Of a DNA stretch of 64,000 nucleotides, positions 12,021 through 24,759 are shown one piece after another. Within the stretch, counting starts at the first letter, position 1; each line of letters begins with the position of its first letter. Under the pieces are notes generated by a model. That model made no database searches. It worked only from the letters and a program-made list of their open reading frames with translations, and was not told where the DNA came from. Position numbers and translations under genes: made by a program. Origin of the DNA: Anarhynchus alexandrinus (taxonomy: Eukaryota > Chordata > Aves > Charadriiformes > Charadriidae); contig VUYV01000003.1 of NCBI GenBank assembly GCA_008711295.1, forward strand, positions 4,468,029 to 4,532,028, written 5' to 3'.

Positions 12021-14769
12021 CTCTCACTGGCCACAAATTTTCTTTATTGGTGGCAATTTTTATGGCTAATGTGCTATAGTTTACCATTTGGGTAGCCCCC
12101 TGGTGCTGCTTAGACAAGAGCCAAGATAACCAGTAACCTTTTTGAAGCAGTAACTTTGGCCTTGGATAGCTTTCCCTCTAGAAAATGGCTGCTGAGAAGA
12201 CCTTGGCACTTGTTCAGATATTACATAACTAGGATAACTTTGGTATCTGTTGTATATCCAAGACCTGCTGTACAGGCAACGCCAGGTGATTTTGCACATG
12301 GACAATCAATTCAAAGAATCTTTTCCATGTGAAGTCTTGAAACATACATGGAGGAGATGAGAAATAGAGAAGTGTATCCCACACAGAGGAAGAAGAAGTA
12401 ATATTTTAGCCTGAATCCACATTTCATACTTCTACAGGTTGACAGAATATAAAGATGTATTGAAAAGTGCTTACAGGTAGTTGAGAGCTACTTGATAGTA
12501 CTGGGGAGATTGAGTCAGTGAATGTTTGATTTTTGATCTAAAATATTAATTTTGTAATAATACTAAGGATACTATAATATTTCCACTCATATACACTAAT
12601 ATGCTGACATTTACAAACAATATGAAATATATTTTTGGCAGACAAGGTATGCTAGGAATTCTGTCAATTGATAGTTGCAGAAACTGCCCTAGAAGATAAT
12701 AAATTAATCTAATTTTAAAGAGATGCTGAGAGGATCCTAAGTAAGGTATAAGCTTAGCCTACTTTTTCTCTCACATTTTACTTAGAATGCTTTGTTCTAG
12801 CTAATCAACTGATATTAATCATTCAGGTACCATGAAATACGTACAAGCCCTAGGGGCAGTACTGTTACATTTATCTTATTGTGACAGAACTGGTGCAGAA
12901 CTGCCTTAAGATATCTGCATTCCAACAGTGTGTATAATGTCACCTGGAGCTACCCCATGAACATGTGGCAGACTAATCAATTCTGTGAGCTTGCTCCTTC
13001 TCTACTAGCTGATGTATGGAGTGTAGAGTGCAGATGGGAAGAGAGGAGAAATTATGACCTTAACTCTATAGCAAATGTCTCTGGAAGGGTGGAAAAACAT
13101 GGAGAACTCTTCTTCCATTTGTGTTGGGACTGTCATATTTTTACCCTGTCTCATAAATGAAAAACTAGTGGGTTTTCCTTTTTTTTTTTTTTTTAATGCG
13201 AAACTTATATTTATCATCAAGCTGCTGCTTCTGTAATTAATTGTTATCTTTTAGTTTCCTCACTTGATGTCTTTTTGTGAAGAACAGGCATTTGAGAGGG
13301 GTTGTGTTTGCTCAGTGAATTTGATAGCAAAAGGTTTTCATTACCTGGATAATCCATTTAGTACTTTAATGCATTTTACTTTGACAGTCTTTTCCTCCCT
13401 ATATATTAAATGAGATCAAGTGTGTGGAATCCATTCCTGAACCACATTATATCAAAACGGACAACTTAACTTGAAATAGTGCACATGAAAACTCAATTTT
13501 TAGTGGTGTTTTGGTATTTGGCTTGCTTGTTTATTTGCTTCACTTAATCATTATTCACAAGTATGTAGTATTTCCTAGGCTTTTGCCAGACTAAAAACTG
13601 CGGCCTTGTTCATATCAATTCTGTATCAATTTTATTCTGTCTCGATTCTGTCAAAATATTATGTAATGTGATCGTCATGGGGCAGAACAGTGTTCTGACC
13701 CCTTGTGACATTTGTATTCATATATTCTATTCTACTAGTGTAATTTGTTGTGCCTAAATGTGTTTTTTTCATGTACAGACATATATAAATTTTCCTTTTT
13801 TTTTCAATTTTCAATACCATTGGAAAACTGAAGATGGATCAATCTACAGCTTGGTTTTAACATTCTTTTGTCCTTCTAAATGGGGCTGGAAAATCAGACT
13901 TCAAGTACTTACTTTAAGTACTTCACTTTGTTCTGCAACACTCCTTGTCTTATTTATTTATCTGTTCTATTGGTCACAATAGTGTGCACATATTTCAGTG
14001 AATTATGAGTCAACAGAGATCTTCAGACTGCCAAAGACTGCTGAATCAAACCTATGCATCTTTTATTTTTCTGAAGTTCTAGAAATTGCTTTGTACAGTG
14101 ACAGAAAAATCTTGGTGAAGAAGAAAATTCAGGGCCTAGTTCACAAGAAGGAAATTCAAGTAGAAAGAATTCAAAGTAGTTGACTTCTCTTGCAACAGGT
14201 TTATATTGCTTTTGTTAGCTTCAGCAGAATTAATCCTGATATACAATAATGTAAGGGTAAGCCAAATGATAGCCTTAGTCTTTAGACATAATTTCAAAGA
14301 ACAGCTTGATAAAGATATACTCTGGCACACTTAACTTCAAGCAATTAAAGATTTGGAAACTAAAGTCTCAAATTGCTAAAAAGACTGCATGTATTTAAAT
14401 GGAAAATTAAAATTAATTCTCAGTCAACTAATGTGTATCAATCAGATGAAAATTCAAAGCTCTTTTAGCTATTCTTATTAGATATACTGTTCATACTAAG
14501 ATTAATGCTTAAAGGAAATATTTAGATGCTGCTAATTTTAAACTACTGGATTTAAGTGAAAAACTGAAAGTTCTTTGCCATGTAATAATCTTACGGCTGT
14601 TCTTGGCTCTACACTACATAGAAAGGAGTGCTGTGGTTTAGTGAAGACCTGCAGTCAGTGGAATGGAAAGGAAAGGGTATTAGACCAGAAAAAGTAGCCT
14701 CTAAAGGAATCGTGCCATCAACACAGAAGGCATGAATATTATATATAGAATAATATTTGAATTTCTCTT

Positions 14770-14831
14770 ATAAATGTATATATATAGACATATATATAAA
14801 AGATATATATCTTATACATATATACATATAA
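14770..14831. repeat. AT/ATAC-rich simple repeat
   Basis: A run of TA and ATAC units including the palindrome AGATATATATCT. Confidence 0.8.
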
Positions 14832-15487
14832 AAAGAGAGTTTAAAAACAAAGTCTAGCTGTTCATTATGCGATAATTAAAATTAATTGTGTCCCGAGCTA
14901 ACATGTGCTACTTTTCTACGTATCAAAGTGAGAGTTGTCCCTCCAGATTTACAAGGGGTAATGACTGTTTACTAATGCTTGATGCAGACACATTAATAAT
15001 CCAAAAACTTCTCCAGCCTCTTCCGGTGGACCTTGAACTAAGTCAAAGCATCCTAATCATGTGTGCTGCCTTCTATGTTGTCATTCCAATTCAACTGGTT
15101 TCTTCATGCTTAAACATTTTCTGAAAACTTTTGTCCTATCTATATTTGGAGAGAAAAATCAAATACTCAGAATGATGAAAAACATACATCAAGCTCATGA
15201 CTCATTTTAGGATTATTCTTCTTCAGAAGCCAGCTTTGCCTGTGAGTCACATTCTGACTATAAGATATATTTCAAACATTTACTAGGTATTTCCACATTG
15301 CATTACCTTTTATGCTGAACTACTAGGTCAGATCCTGAGTTTATCTGAGCAACCTTAATATGACTGTTCTCAGATACAATCTTGCTATTACCAAAGATTC
15401 CCTCCAACAGAAGCAAAGCATGTGCTTCTGTTGCTTCCTTTGCCATAGCTCTATTGATCCTCTGATCTCTTTGTGTTCCAATTAAAA

Positions 15488-15518
15488 AACAACAACGACA
15501 ACAACAACAAAAAAAAAA
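15488..15518. repeat. (CAA)n and A-rich simple repeat
   Basis: CAA units interrupted by one CGA, followed by ten A residues. Confidence 0.85.
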
Positions 15519-16263
15519 GACCAGTTTACTGCTGGGTTGCTGAGATGAATTTACTCACCTTTTGGTCAATTCCTCGACAGTCAGTTTAAGAAGTGCCAGA
15601 GTTGGCACGTAAGAGGGGGCAAAATGTTGCAGAAATTGAGGACATGCACAGAAGAACCTTGTGAAGAATAAAATCTCTGGTTTTGATATCAGCAAGCTAT
15701 CAGCACACTACTAAATTGACTCATCTGTACAGTTTAGCCATGTCCCTGTTTGCTAGGCAGTGATTTCAATACCCTTATATAAATAAACAAGTGCGTTGTG
15801 GTTCAGGCTTCTTATTTGTTCTATCTGTGAGTTTAAAAGGCTCTTATAAATACACCTCTGATTTCATCAGACAAAAGAAATCCACCCACAAACTAATTCA
15901 GTACTGTACCTTTCTGCCATATGAAGATATTGACATCTTGCCTAAGTTCATTATCACTGTATTCTCCTGAAAGGTTAATGTCTCCACAAATTCATTTGAA
16001 CTCATTTAGCTCAAAAAATCATTTTCACTTCCAACTGTGCAATGATATTGCACCATACTGCATTTCAAATTATGGGGTTTATATTGAAAAAAAACCACCA
16101 AACAAACCAAAACTCATTTTCATTGTTTCCAAAGTTCTGATTTCCATTTGTGTCTTGTCACCTCATCCAGAGTGAGACTAAAAGCATTTGTTGAGGGAGG
16201 AGGCTGCAATGAAGAAGAAAGAGGAGCAAAAAGCAATCCTACTCCAAATCCAAACAAGGATGT

Positions 16264-16568
16264 TGTAGTGAGGTGGGGGTCAGTCTCTTCTCCCAAGTAA
16301 CAAGTGATAAGACAAGAGGAAATGGCCTCAAGTTGTGCTGGGGGAGGTTTAGGGTGCATATTAGGAAAAATTTCTTCACTCAATGGGTTGTGAAACATTG
16401 GAACAGGCTTCCCAGGGAAGATGTTGAATCACCATCCCTGGAGGTATTTAAAAGACAGGTAGATGTGGTGCTTAGGGACGTGGTTTAGTGGTGGACTTGG
16501 CAGTGTTAAGTTAACAGTTGGACTTGACCTTAAAGGTCCCTTCCAACCTAGACGATTCTATAATTCTA
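16264..16568 (+). mobile_element. CR1 LINE 3' end, plus strand
   Basis: About 305 bp reading in sense through the end of ORF2 ([21 protein letters not shown], then [17 protein letters not shown]) and into the 3' UTR with CCTTAAAGGTCCCTTCCAAC and GATTCTATAATTCT. 5'-truncated, as usual for CR1. Same subfamily wording as the larger minus-strand copy in CDH10 intron 9. Confidence 0.92.
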
Positions 16569-17244
16569 AGAGTATACTCATAGGGTTCCAGATCTTGGGT
16601 AATCTTGGGTATTAATAGTCTTTAAATAAAAGCTGTGGTGATGTTTAAGAGAATAATTTGATTTCATGTGGCATTTGGAGCTGTGTCCTCTAACCCACCA
16701 ACTTAAGGAACAAAGACACTTTAGCTCCAGCTCTCTGCATTCAAACAGATATGACAAAGAACGTACCAAAACAATTGTGTTCATCGCCATTCGTGTACAA
16801 CAGCCTGATACAGCCATTTAGGGCAAAAATCAATTATACTTGCTAGCTTCTATTTATTTAATTGTGCTGTTAACAGACAGTTAACTAAATCCAACTTATG
16901 ATTTTTTAGACAGAGATAACTATATATGGAGAGAAAGTGGAAAAGGTAGGTAATAAGAGTTAAAGCAGTCTCAGCAGTCAGTCAAGTATTAATGCTCATC
17001 ATCCACACGGTTTTGTTTTTTAACATTATTTCCAAGTTTAAAACAGCTATTAATGCTTTATTTCATACTACCCAGAGACATTCCTAAGGTTCTTAAGTTG
17101 GCATTTGGTCAATTTTGAAGAGGCTGCTTGCATACCTGGTCAAATTAAGAGGTAGGTATTTTCCAAAGGTAAGCAGGAAAGCTGGGAAAGTTAACAACAG
17201 AAGCAGTGTTTAATGAGCTGAGAAAATTCATAGCGCATGACTGG

Positions 17245-17400
17245 TCAGGATTGTTTCTAGGAGCCTTGAGCAAGATATTGTTGCCAGCTGAAAATGAGCT
17301 AAGACAATTCTGAGACCTGATGCCTGAAGAGATACTAAAGAAGATTGCAAGGTATTACCATACTTTTTTCAATCTATGCAAAATGCATGCGTGAACTGGC
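17245..17400 (+). repeat. Diverged interspersed repeat, copy 1
   Basis: Shares TTGAGCAAGAT, GAGCTAA(G/A)ACAATTCTGAGA, GAAGAG...CTAAAGA and TCTATG(C/T)AAAATG in the same order and spacing with copy 2 at 19180-19325. Roughly three quarters of positions agree by eye. Family unknown. Confidence 0.6.
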
Positions 17401-17950
17401 ACATGCATACTAACTTGCTACATCTAAAAGGAACACCATCACCATAGGGCAATTATCCATTACTTCTAACATTAAATAGATAAGTACAGTTCTATTCCTC
17501 TCTGCTAAAAGGTTGCTCACACCTGGAAAAACATGATGGCGTAAAAACAAGGGTTGGAGAGAAAAGACTCAGACTTGGAAACTGAACACTTTGAATACAA
17601 TCAAGTTGAACTTGGTCAGTTTAATTACTGAGTTACCTATGTTTCATGCTTATATAAGATGTGTATCAAGAGTGATCAATGACTCTATTCAATAAAAAAA
17701 CAAGAGCAGTCAAGAAAGATGAAGCATTTTCAGTTGCAAACAAAACTGAAGTTTTTTTTAACTAGAGTATAAAGGCTTCCAAATATCTATTGCAAACATT
17801 GGCAACTGGCAATGTTGTAACAGATATTTGGTTTGGTTTGGTTTACATTAAAACCCAAACTGTCTGCAGTTTAGTGTCTCAGAACATATATTTTATGCAT
17901 AAATAATAATGAGCCAATTTTCATATTCCTGGGTGGCAATGCTGTTCCAT

Positions 17951-17983
17951 CCCCCTACCCCACCCCCCACTCCCCACCTTCCC
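17951..17983 (-). promoter_or_regulatory. Potential G-quadruplex motif (minus strand)
   Basis: The plus strand has C runs of 5, 4, 6 and 4 separated by 1-3 bases, so the minus strand carries four or more G runs with very short loops. It is isolated in AT-rich DNA with no gene beside it. Confidence 0.6.
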
Positions 17984-19179
17984 ACCACCACCCAAAAAAC
18001 AGCAACAAAACCCCCTTGAACCCCACCCAATGACAGATGTGCATGTTTGGCCTCTGGTCACCAACATTCCTTGTCCATCTGTTTAGGTGGCATTGTGTTT
18101 AATCACAAGTTAAATAAAACTTCCCACAAGAGTATTGTGGTTTGGCAAAAAAAAAAAAGTTTGGAAGAAATATTTCGTATTAACATTTCTTATTTTCCTC
18201 TATGCTAGTATTGCATGTTAGTAGATTCCTCCTGCATTTGATCACATCTCTTCATTTCTCAGCCAAAATCTAATAAATGACTAAGAGAAAAGGGAAACAG
18301 TTTATAGACAATCAAGCCTTGCACAACAGCTTGCATAGCAGTGGGTGTTTGAGAAAGTCAGAATTCAGTTTTTGACTTTCATAGAGAAGGACTCCTCCCT
18401 CACAAGACGATGCCATTCACTTTATAGTGCAAACCCTCACACATTGCCAGGAAAAAAAGAACCGTGAAAAATGTGTGAGGTAACTAATTAGCATGAAAGT
18501 AAGGAGCAGTTCATAGGGTATAGCATCCACAGAAATAAGGTGTGAAACACCTTTTGAAAAGGGTTAAAGGAAATATGGATTTGTGCTTTTCAAAGAAAAC
18601 CCCTGGCTATTTTTCCTCTAGTACTTAGAATTTTACTAACAAAGGATATTTAAAGAAAAAATCTCAAGTGTTTATCTGAAAAAAAACATGCCAAGATTTC
18701 ATTCTTTCCTGTTAAAATCCAAAATAACTTAATTGAAATGTACTTACTCTCCTTCAAAATTTGCATGGAGGAAAATGACATAAGTTTCACTGCTATAAAT
18801 GTTGTGATGGCAGAAGCTGAATTAGCTAAATCAGGTGTTCTGTTATTTTAGAAAGCATTTTATGAAAGATGAGATAGTATGCAAAATTACATTTTGTCCC
18901 AGCCTGCAAAAAATATGACTTCTGCAACAGCTGATCTAGCTTCTTTGGAGAAATCATATGTCCTTCCTTTAAGACTGGAAATGCTATAATAAAGAATGGC
19001 TCACATTTAATGAGAAAAGGGATAAGGCTTCAGGAAAGCTTTGAACACCATTGTATTTTCTGATCTTGGTATTTGAAAAAAAGGCACAGGTCCTTTATAC
19101 AGGAAGTCTACCTTCCGAGTGTTGGAAAGAATGAACAGTCATAGCCACAGGCATCAGACATAGGATTTGGCTGACCAAG

Positions 19180-19325
19180 AATGTCTCTCAGGGTCTTGAG
19201 CAAGATGCCATTACTAGCTCAAAAAGAGCTAAAACAATTCTGAGAGTTCAACCGAGAAGAGGTGCTAAAGAGAGTCACAATTTTTTGTTATACTTATAGT
19301 CTATGTAAAATGTATTGAAAGGTTC
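19180..19325 (+). repeat. Diverged interspersed repeat, copy 2
   Basis: Partner of the 17245-17400 copy, same strand, about 1.93 kb away. It is followed by CAATAAAAA, which might be a poly(A) signal of an old LTR. Family unknown. Confidence 0.6.
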
Positions 19326-22300
19326 TCAATAAAAATTCACTGAGAGATGCAGTACGGGGGTGGGACATGAGACCTTTTGTTATGAAGATAACGTTATTTT
19401 AATATGAAGTAAAAAAATATTTTTTTTTAAAAAGAGCATTCTCACAGATATCTCATTAGTATGCAATCACTTAACAAACATCTGAAGTTTGTCCTTTTTC
19501 TAATTCTTCCTTGTATTTTATGAATTGCATTGATAATGCTACTATAGGACATGTAGTACTTGAGTATACTTTAAATAAAAGACTTAAAATAATGCAGTTG
19601 AAACAACAATTATTCCAGCAATCTAATCTTTCATGTGGAATCCATTAATGCCATCATTATGTTATTGAGTACAAAACATTAAGGTGAAAGCAGTTTGACA
19701 GCACTGTTGCATAATATGCCTCTGCTTAAAATGTCAGTCCAGTTGAAAAAAACAAAAAATGTTTTGGGGGGGTAAGGGGGATGAAAGACCCACAAATCAA
19801 AATAGGAGGATTTGAAGCCCATTAAAAAAGAATCTCTTGATTTCCAAATACAGCATTAGATTATGTTGTGATTTTACTTCTTTTCTTTGTTCGGTTTAAT
19901 CAATTGGCACATCAATTATACTGAAAAGTCTAGAAATGTTTCACCATGTCCTGATTTGTTATGCTAAAGCAAAAACTCACTAAGCTGAAAGAAAATGTAA
20001 TAAGGGTGCTTGAATAAGCTAACAAAAGCATTTTTTTTTGTCTTGATATAACTCATTCTTTTCCCACTTGAAATAGTGCTGAAGTAAAATGTTATGATTG
20101 GCAAGTTGCTTGCTTGGGGATGAGAATTAATTTTCAATGGTTGATTTTATATTTCTTATCTGCTACAACTTCTTTTCAAACTCAATCCCTCTGATGCCCA
20201 GAACACAGATTGGCTTACAACTATCTCTGCTGAAGAAGAGAGTTAAAAAATCCACAGTCCACTGTTTTTCTTTTTATAGCTCTGTGACTGTTCTTCTGTA
20301 TTGAGGAACAAATGAGTGAATGGTAGACTTTCAGAATGAATAAACAAGTTGATTTTTATCTTGTACATACTTGTTTCTTAGAAACAAAATATTTTAATAG
20401 AAGGTTTTATTTATTTATATGTTTTTATCTTTGCATGCTCTCTCTGCTTCCTTAATTGTGCATGACAAAACCCAATACAGTTATGAAAGAGATGAGAAAC
20501 TCAGAAATTATAAAGTAGATGGTTCTGATTGATTGACTCAAATTGGATGATGCTGAAATTACATGAAAGTTGTCTCCTGATATATCAAACTCCTCCATCG
20601 GACTTAGGGCTCTACTTGCTTTAATATCAGGAATGGAATACCAAGGCACCAAGAGGGACTGGGGCTTAAAAACATTCAATTAGGCTGTGAATGACTCTTT
20701 TGTGTTTATCAGAACTGAACTGAACCTCTCAGCTGTTTGTGGCACATCCACTGTTAACATCTACGAAATAAAGCCAAAATGATGATAGAAGGAAACATCT
20801 GCCATCTTTGCAGGTAATACAGTAATATTTTATTGTTATATTATTTTAACATTTTGTCCTGTGATAACACTGCACAAAAATCAATGAAACTCATTGTTCA
20901 GCTTGCACTATTTTATAAATAAGAATGAATTTATATTTAAACACTGGTTGCAGCACAAATTTATGTTCATTCATTTCACAGCATTTAGGTGCTAGGCAAA
21001 AACTAGAGTGCTCCCCTCTCCTGTTTGACATTTTCCTTTTAAACATGAATTGCTTTTCCCTTAATACCTTATGTAAGATAATTGTTTGTGCAATAAATGG
21101 CTTAGAAATTTTTAAATAGCTTACAGTGACCAGGAGGAGTTATTTTCAGTGGGCTTACACAGACTGTATCTGCACATATAAATGTTGATTACTATTGCTT
21201 TTACTTATATTAATTAAATTAATGGATGTAATCATAGAAATGTTTTGTTTTCATTGAAATGGACAGAGACAACAAATAGCTACAAAGCTGAAACTTAACT
21301 ATTCAGACCATGTATTTCCTTGTTAGGTCTGTGGGTTGTTTTGTTTTTTCTTACAAACAGCTTTGAGGAAAGTTTCCCCTCATCTTCTTATTACAGGTCT
21401 TCAAAGTTACTCTCAAATCCGGTTTTAGGCATCTTCAATAAAGCTTACTGCCATTCATGTTAATGGTATTAAGGCAGACTTGAGAAATAGATGGGCCTTG
21501 CTTGTTTTATAATACATGCTGTACTTGGTGCTGAAAGAAAGAACATCCTTCTGTAATGATGAATAATCAATCAGGTTTATATCTCTGGAACTACATAGAT
21601 TTTAACTTTGAAAGCCGAGACTTTGAGGATTGTTTGCTTGCTGTCTTAGCTAAAATACTCCCTTTCAGTTGGAAGCGTGTTTTAAATCTGCAAGAATGTT
21701 ATGTCCTGAACCAAATGTAGAAGCCTAGAGCACTTTATGTGAGTAATTTCACATTAGATATTTGATGTTGTTCTGACAGTTCTTAAGAGTAGAAGGAAGG
21801 CCTATGGTATTAGTCAGGACATTCCTGTGAATAAAATGACAATATGTCATAGTCTTATTTGGGTCTTTCTTAACGTGCTATCAGAAAGGAATAAATACAG
21901 CAAAATTGTTAAATTTACTTTGAACAATGTTTACAATTTATTACACAACTGTGTGTTTACCCTGTGCAATGGAATTTTAGGGAAATATGTAGAATTTGTT
22001 TTTATTTCTCTACTGATATCAAGGTTTTCCTTTTTAAATGTTTTATTATTTACAGGCATGGGGTATTTTTTTTAATCCTGCTATGTAGCAGAAAATTATT
22101 CTGAAGTTTTATTGGGAAGTTTAATAGAAGATTCTGGGTTTTAGGAAACAATAATCTGGTAGATCCTCATTTAAAGGAAGCAAAGAAACAAATGAGTTTT
22201 CCTTGCATTTGAAATAAACAACAAAGGAATCTTAGACCAGTCACATTTGAAAACTGTACCTATGAAATGGTTTATTATACACTACAAGATAGGAATATTT

Positions 22301-22405
22301 GAACTTCTAAGGGAAAATGTGATCAACCTCATACTCAAAAACCATATTAGCTAACATTATTATGGTTGCAAAGGCAACTCAGGAAATGCCATTATTGACG
22401 TTGTA

Positions 22406-23237
22406 TGTTGGGTTTGCGTGGGAAGGTTTTGGTAGTGGGGAGGCTAAAGGGGTGGCTTCTGTGAGAAGCTGCTAGAAACTTCCTCATGACCAGTAGAGCC
22501 AATACCAGCCAGTAGAGCTCAGTGGAGCCAAGAGACACCCACTGCTGGCCAAGGCTGAGCCCATCTGCAACAGTGGAAGCACCTCTTTGATAACACATTG
22601 AAGAGGAAAAAAAGTTGCTGCACAACAGCAACGGCAGCAGGAGAGCGAAGTGAGACTACATGAGAGAAACAACTCTGGAGACACCAAGGTCAGTGAAGAA
22701 GGAGGGGGAGAATGTGCTCCAGGCACTGGAGCAGAGATTCCCCTGCAGCCTGTGCTGAAGACCATGGTCAGGTAGGTTGTCTCCTTGCAGCCCATGGAGG
22801 TTAATGGCTGAGCAAATATCCACCTGCAGCCCATGGAGGTCTGGAACATACCAGAGCAGGTGAATGCACCCATAGGAGGCTGTGACCTCATGGAAAACCC
22901 CTACTGGAGCAGGCTTCTGGCAGGACCATTGAACCTATGGAGAGAGGAGCCCATGCTGGTGAAGGTTTTCTGGCAGGATGTATGACCCCGTGGAGGGACC
23001 CACACTGGAGCAGTCTGTTCCTGACTGGAACAGACTGCACCCCATGGAAAGAACACACACTGGAGCAGTTCGTGAAGGACTGCAGCCTTTGGGAAGGACT
23101 CATGTTGGAGCAGTTCATGGAGGACTGCCTCCTGTGAAAGGGACCCCACGCTGGAGCAAGGGAAGAGTGTGAGGAGTCCTGTCTCTGAGGAGGAAGGAGC
23201 AGCAGAGACAACATACGATGAACTGACTGCAACCATG
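22406..23237 (+). mobile_element. ERVL-like LTR, copy B, 3'-truncated
   Basis: Starts TGTTGGGTTTGCGTGGG and matches copy A at 3419-4572 on the same strand. The stretch 22479-23016 is identical to 3494-4031 by eye with no gap; beyond it the degenerate tandem-unit region differs strongly in sequence and unit arrangement. Homology ends near 23237, so the poly(A) region and U5 are missing. Antisense frames inside it are shadows. It is not the partner LTR of copy A, since the DNA between them contains no recognisable retroviral genes. Confidence 0.85.
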
Positions 23238-23271
23238 AACTAACTGCAATGATGAACTGACTGTACTGCAA
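23218..23271 (+). repeat. Short tandem repeat at the broken LTR end
   Basis: Three imperfect copies of about 17 bp with the theme ATGAACTGACTGCAA at the 3' break of LTR copy B. Confidence 0.6.
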
Positions 23272-24759
23272 AATACCAATCTCTATCAAATGAAGCAAAT
23301 CTCTACACAGAATAGCCATTATACAGCAGCATTAAACCATCCCCAAAACAAGTCTACTCATTGTGTAACAGGAAAACAGAGTAAGATGAACTACCATAGC
23401 AAAGAATGTAGGAGTTACCATAATACTTGGAGTATACGGAAATTTGCAATAAGGAAAAAGGTTTCTTCTTCTTTCTCTCAACAGTGCACTGGCATGGAAG
23501 AAGGCCAGACTGAGCCCTTAGCTAAAAAGGACTGATTTTTTTTTTAGAAGAACTGTTTTTCAGATGATGTAATTAAAGGTCAGAAGAGAACCTTCAAGCT
23601 TTTCTTTTTTTTTTCCTCTCTTCCAGCCTCATTTATACCAAGGTTACTCAGGTCACTGTTTTGAGATGATGATGCAGGAAGGTTTATATATCTTTGGCAT
23701 AATTGTGCATAGAAGTTGTCTAAAGTTTCTCTGCTGGGAGTGTCATCTAGAAAGGTTACTGTGACATTTCCAAAATTGTCTCTTGTTAATATGAATGAAA
23801 CGTGTTTTTTTTCTCATTTCGTGCACATATATTGTGTACACATATATGTATATTTATCTAGGACATACATACATACATGTACATATATATGGAACATTGA
23901 TATTAGAAGTAGTATTTTCTTTATGTTGTATTCTGCCTTGAATACATCAATGAAGTGTAGCAAGCAAACCAAAACTCCTTAAACATGAATAATTTGAAGG
24001 AGAGAGAGAAGATGGACAGTTCCCTTCCAACAGTACAGTTTTCATCAACCTCTGAGTTATGAACAAGTTTCACCAACCTTTGCTGCTAAATATAGTGTTC
24101 CTTATGGCAGCTAAATTAACTATAATATCCTTTACTGTGTTTGATGGACTTTCATAAATGGCAATTGAAATGTAGTTATGTTAAACTTAATGATTGTTAG
24201 CTGTTATGCCAGCAATGTCTTGAAAATGTAGTCACTAAATTTTCTTCAAATAAATTCATGTGTTGGGCCCACTCATATTAAAGTGTAATTGTAGTGAAGG
24301 CAGGGTTACTTTAGCTGACTATGAGTAAAATATAGTTTTTCTATCAATACCACCTACCATTTTTCTGGTCTACTTCTCTTCTGGATACTGTTAAAACATT
24401 TCCTGGAAAATTGTCCCATGATGATTCAGCAGCAGTAGCAGGTATAAAGAAAGAATATCAAGGATTGCTGATCCATTTACATTCAGAATCATAGGGTGGG
24501 GTTTGATTTTGGGGGCAGAGGGAGTGTCGAATATCATAAAAATGAGTAAATATGAATCACTGTACCAGAAATCCAAAGGTCTATAGAGCCTGTCTTTGAT
24601 GGTGGCCAGTTTTGGAGGGTTGGGAAGAGCGGAAGTATAAAGTCAGCACGGAGTGATAATTCTACATAGAAGTTACGTGTATGATCTCTAGTAATGTAAA
24701 ATTCTAGGGCTTCTTGAATGACCATAAATTGCACTGAGGAGCTTTTGAAACATTTCCTT
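23238..24759. other. Intergenic, no gene seen
   Basis: AT-rich; a CATA/TATG-rich simple repeat lies at 23822-23890. No coding or RNA gene recognised. Confidence 0.5.
23822..23890. repeat. TA/CATA-rich simple repeat
   Basis: Alternating CATATA, TGTA and ACAT units with short inverted symmetry. Confidence 0.75.

Larger units (their letters stand above)
12021..16263. other. Intergenic, no gene seen; two simple repeats
   Basis: AT-rich sequence with no recognised gene or young element. The first 300 bp (12021-12330) may belong to the older retroviral remnant, but I cannot identify it. Confidence 0.5.
16569..22405. other. Intergenic, no gene seen; contains a diverged repeat pair and a G-rich motif
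   Basis: No coding signal. It holds the two related segments at about 17245 and 19180 and the C-rich tract at 17951-17983. A TATA-like motif and AATAAA near 17655-17700 could be part of an old LTR. Confidence 0.5.

Noticed and set aside
3419..23237. The two same-strand LTRs as ends of one large provirus
   Set aside because: The 18 kb between them contains no gag, pol or env, no primer-binding site after copy A, and other unrelated elements. Copy A has its own likely target duplication.
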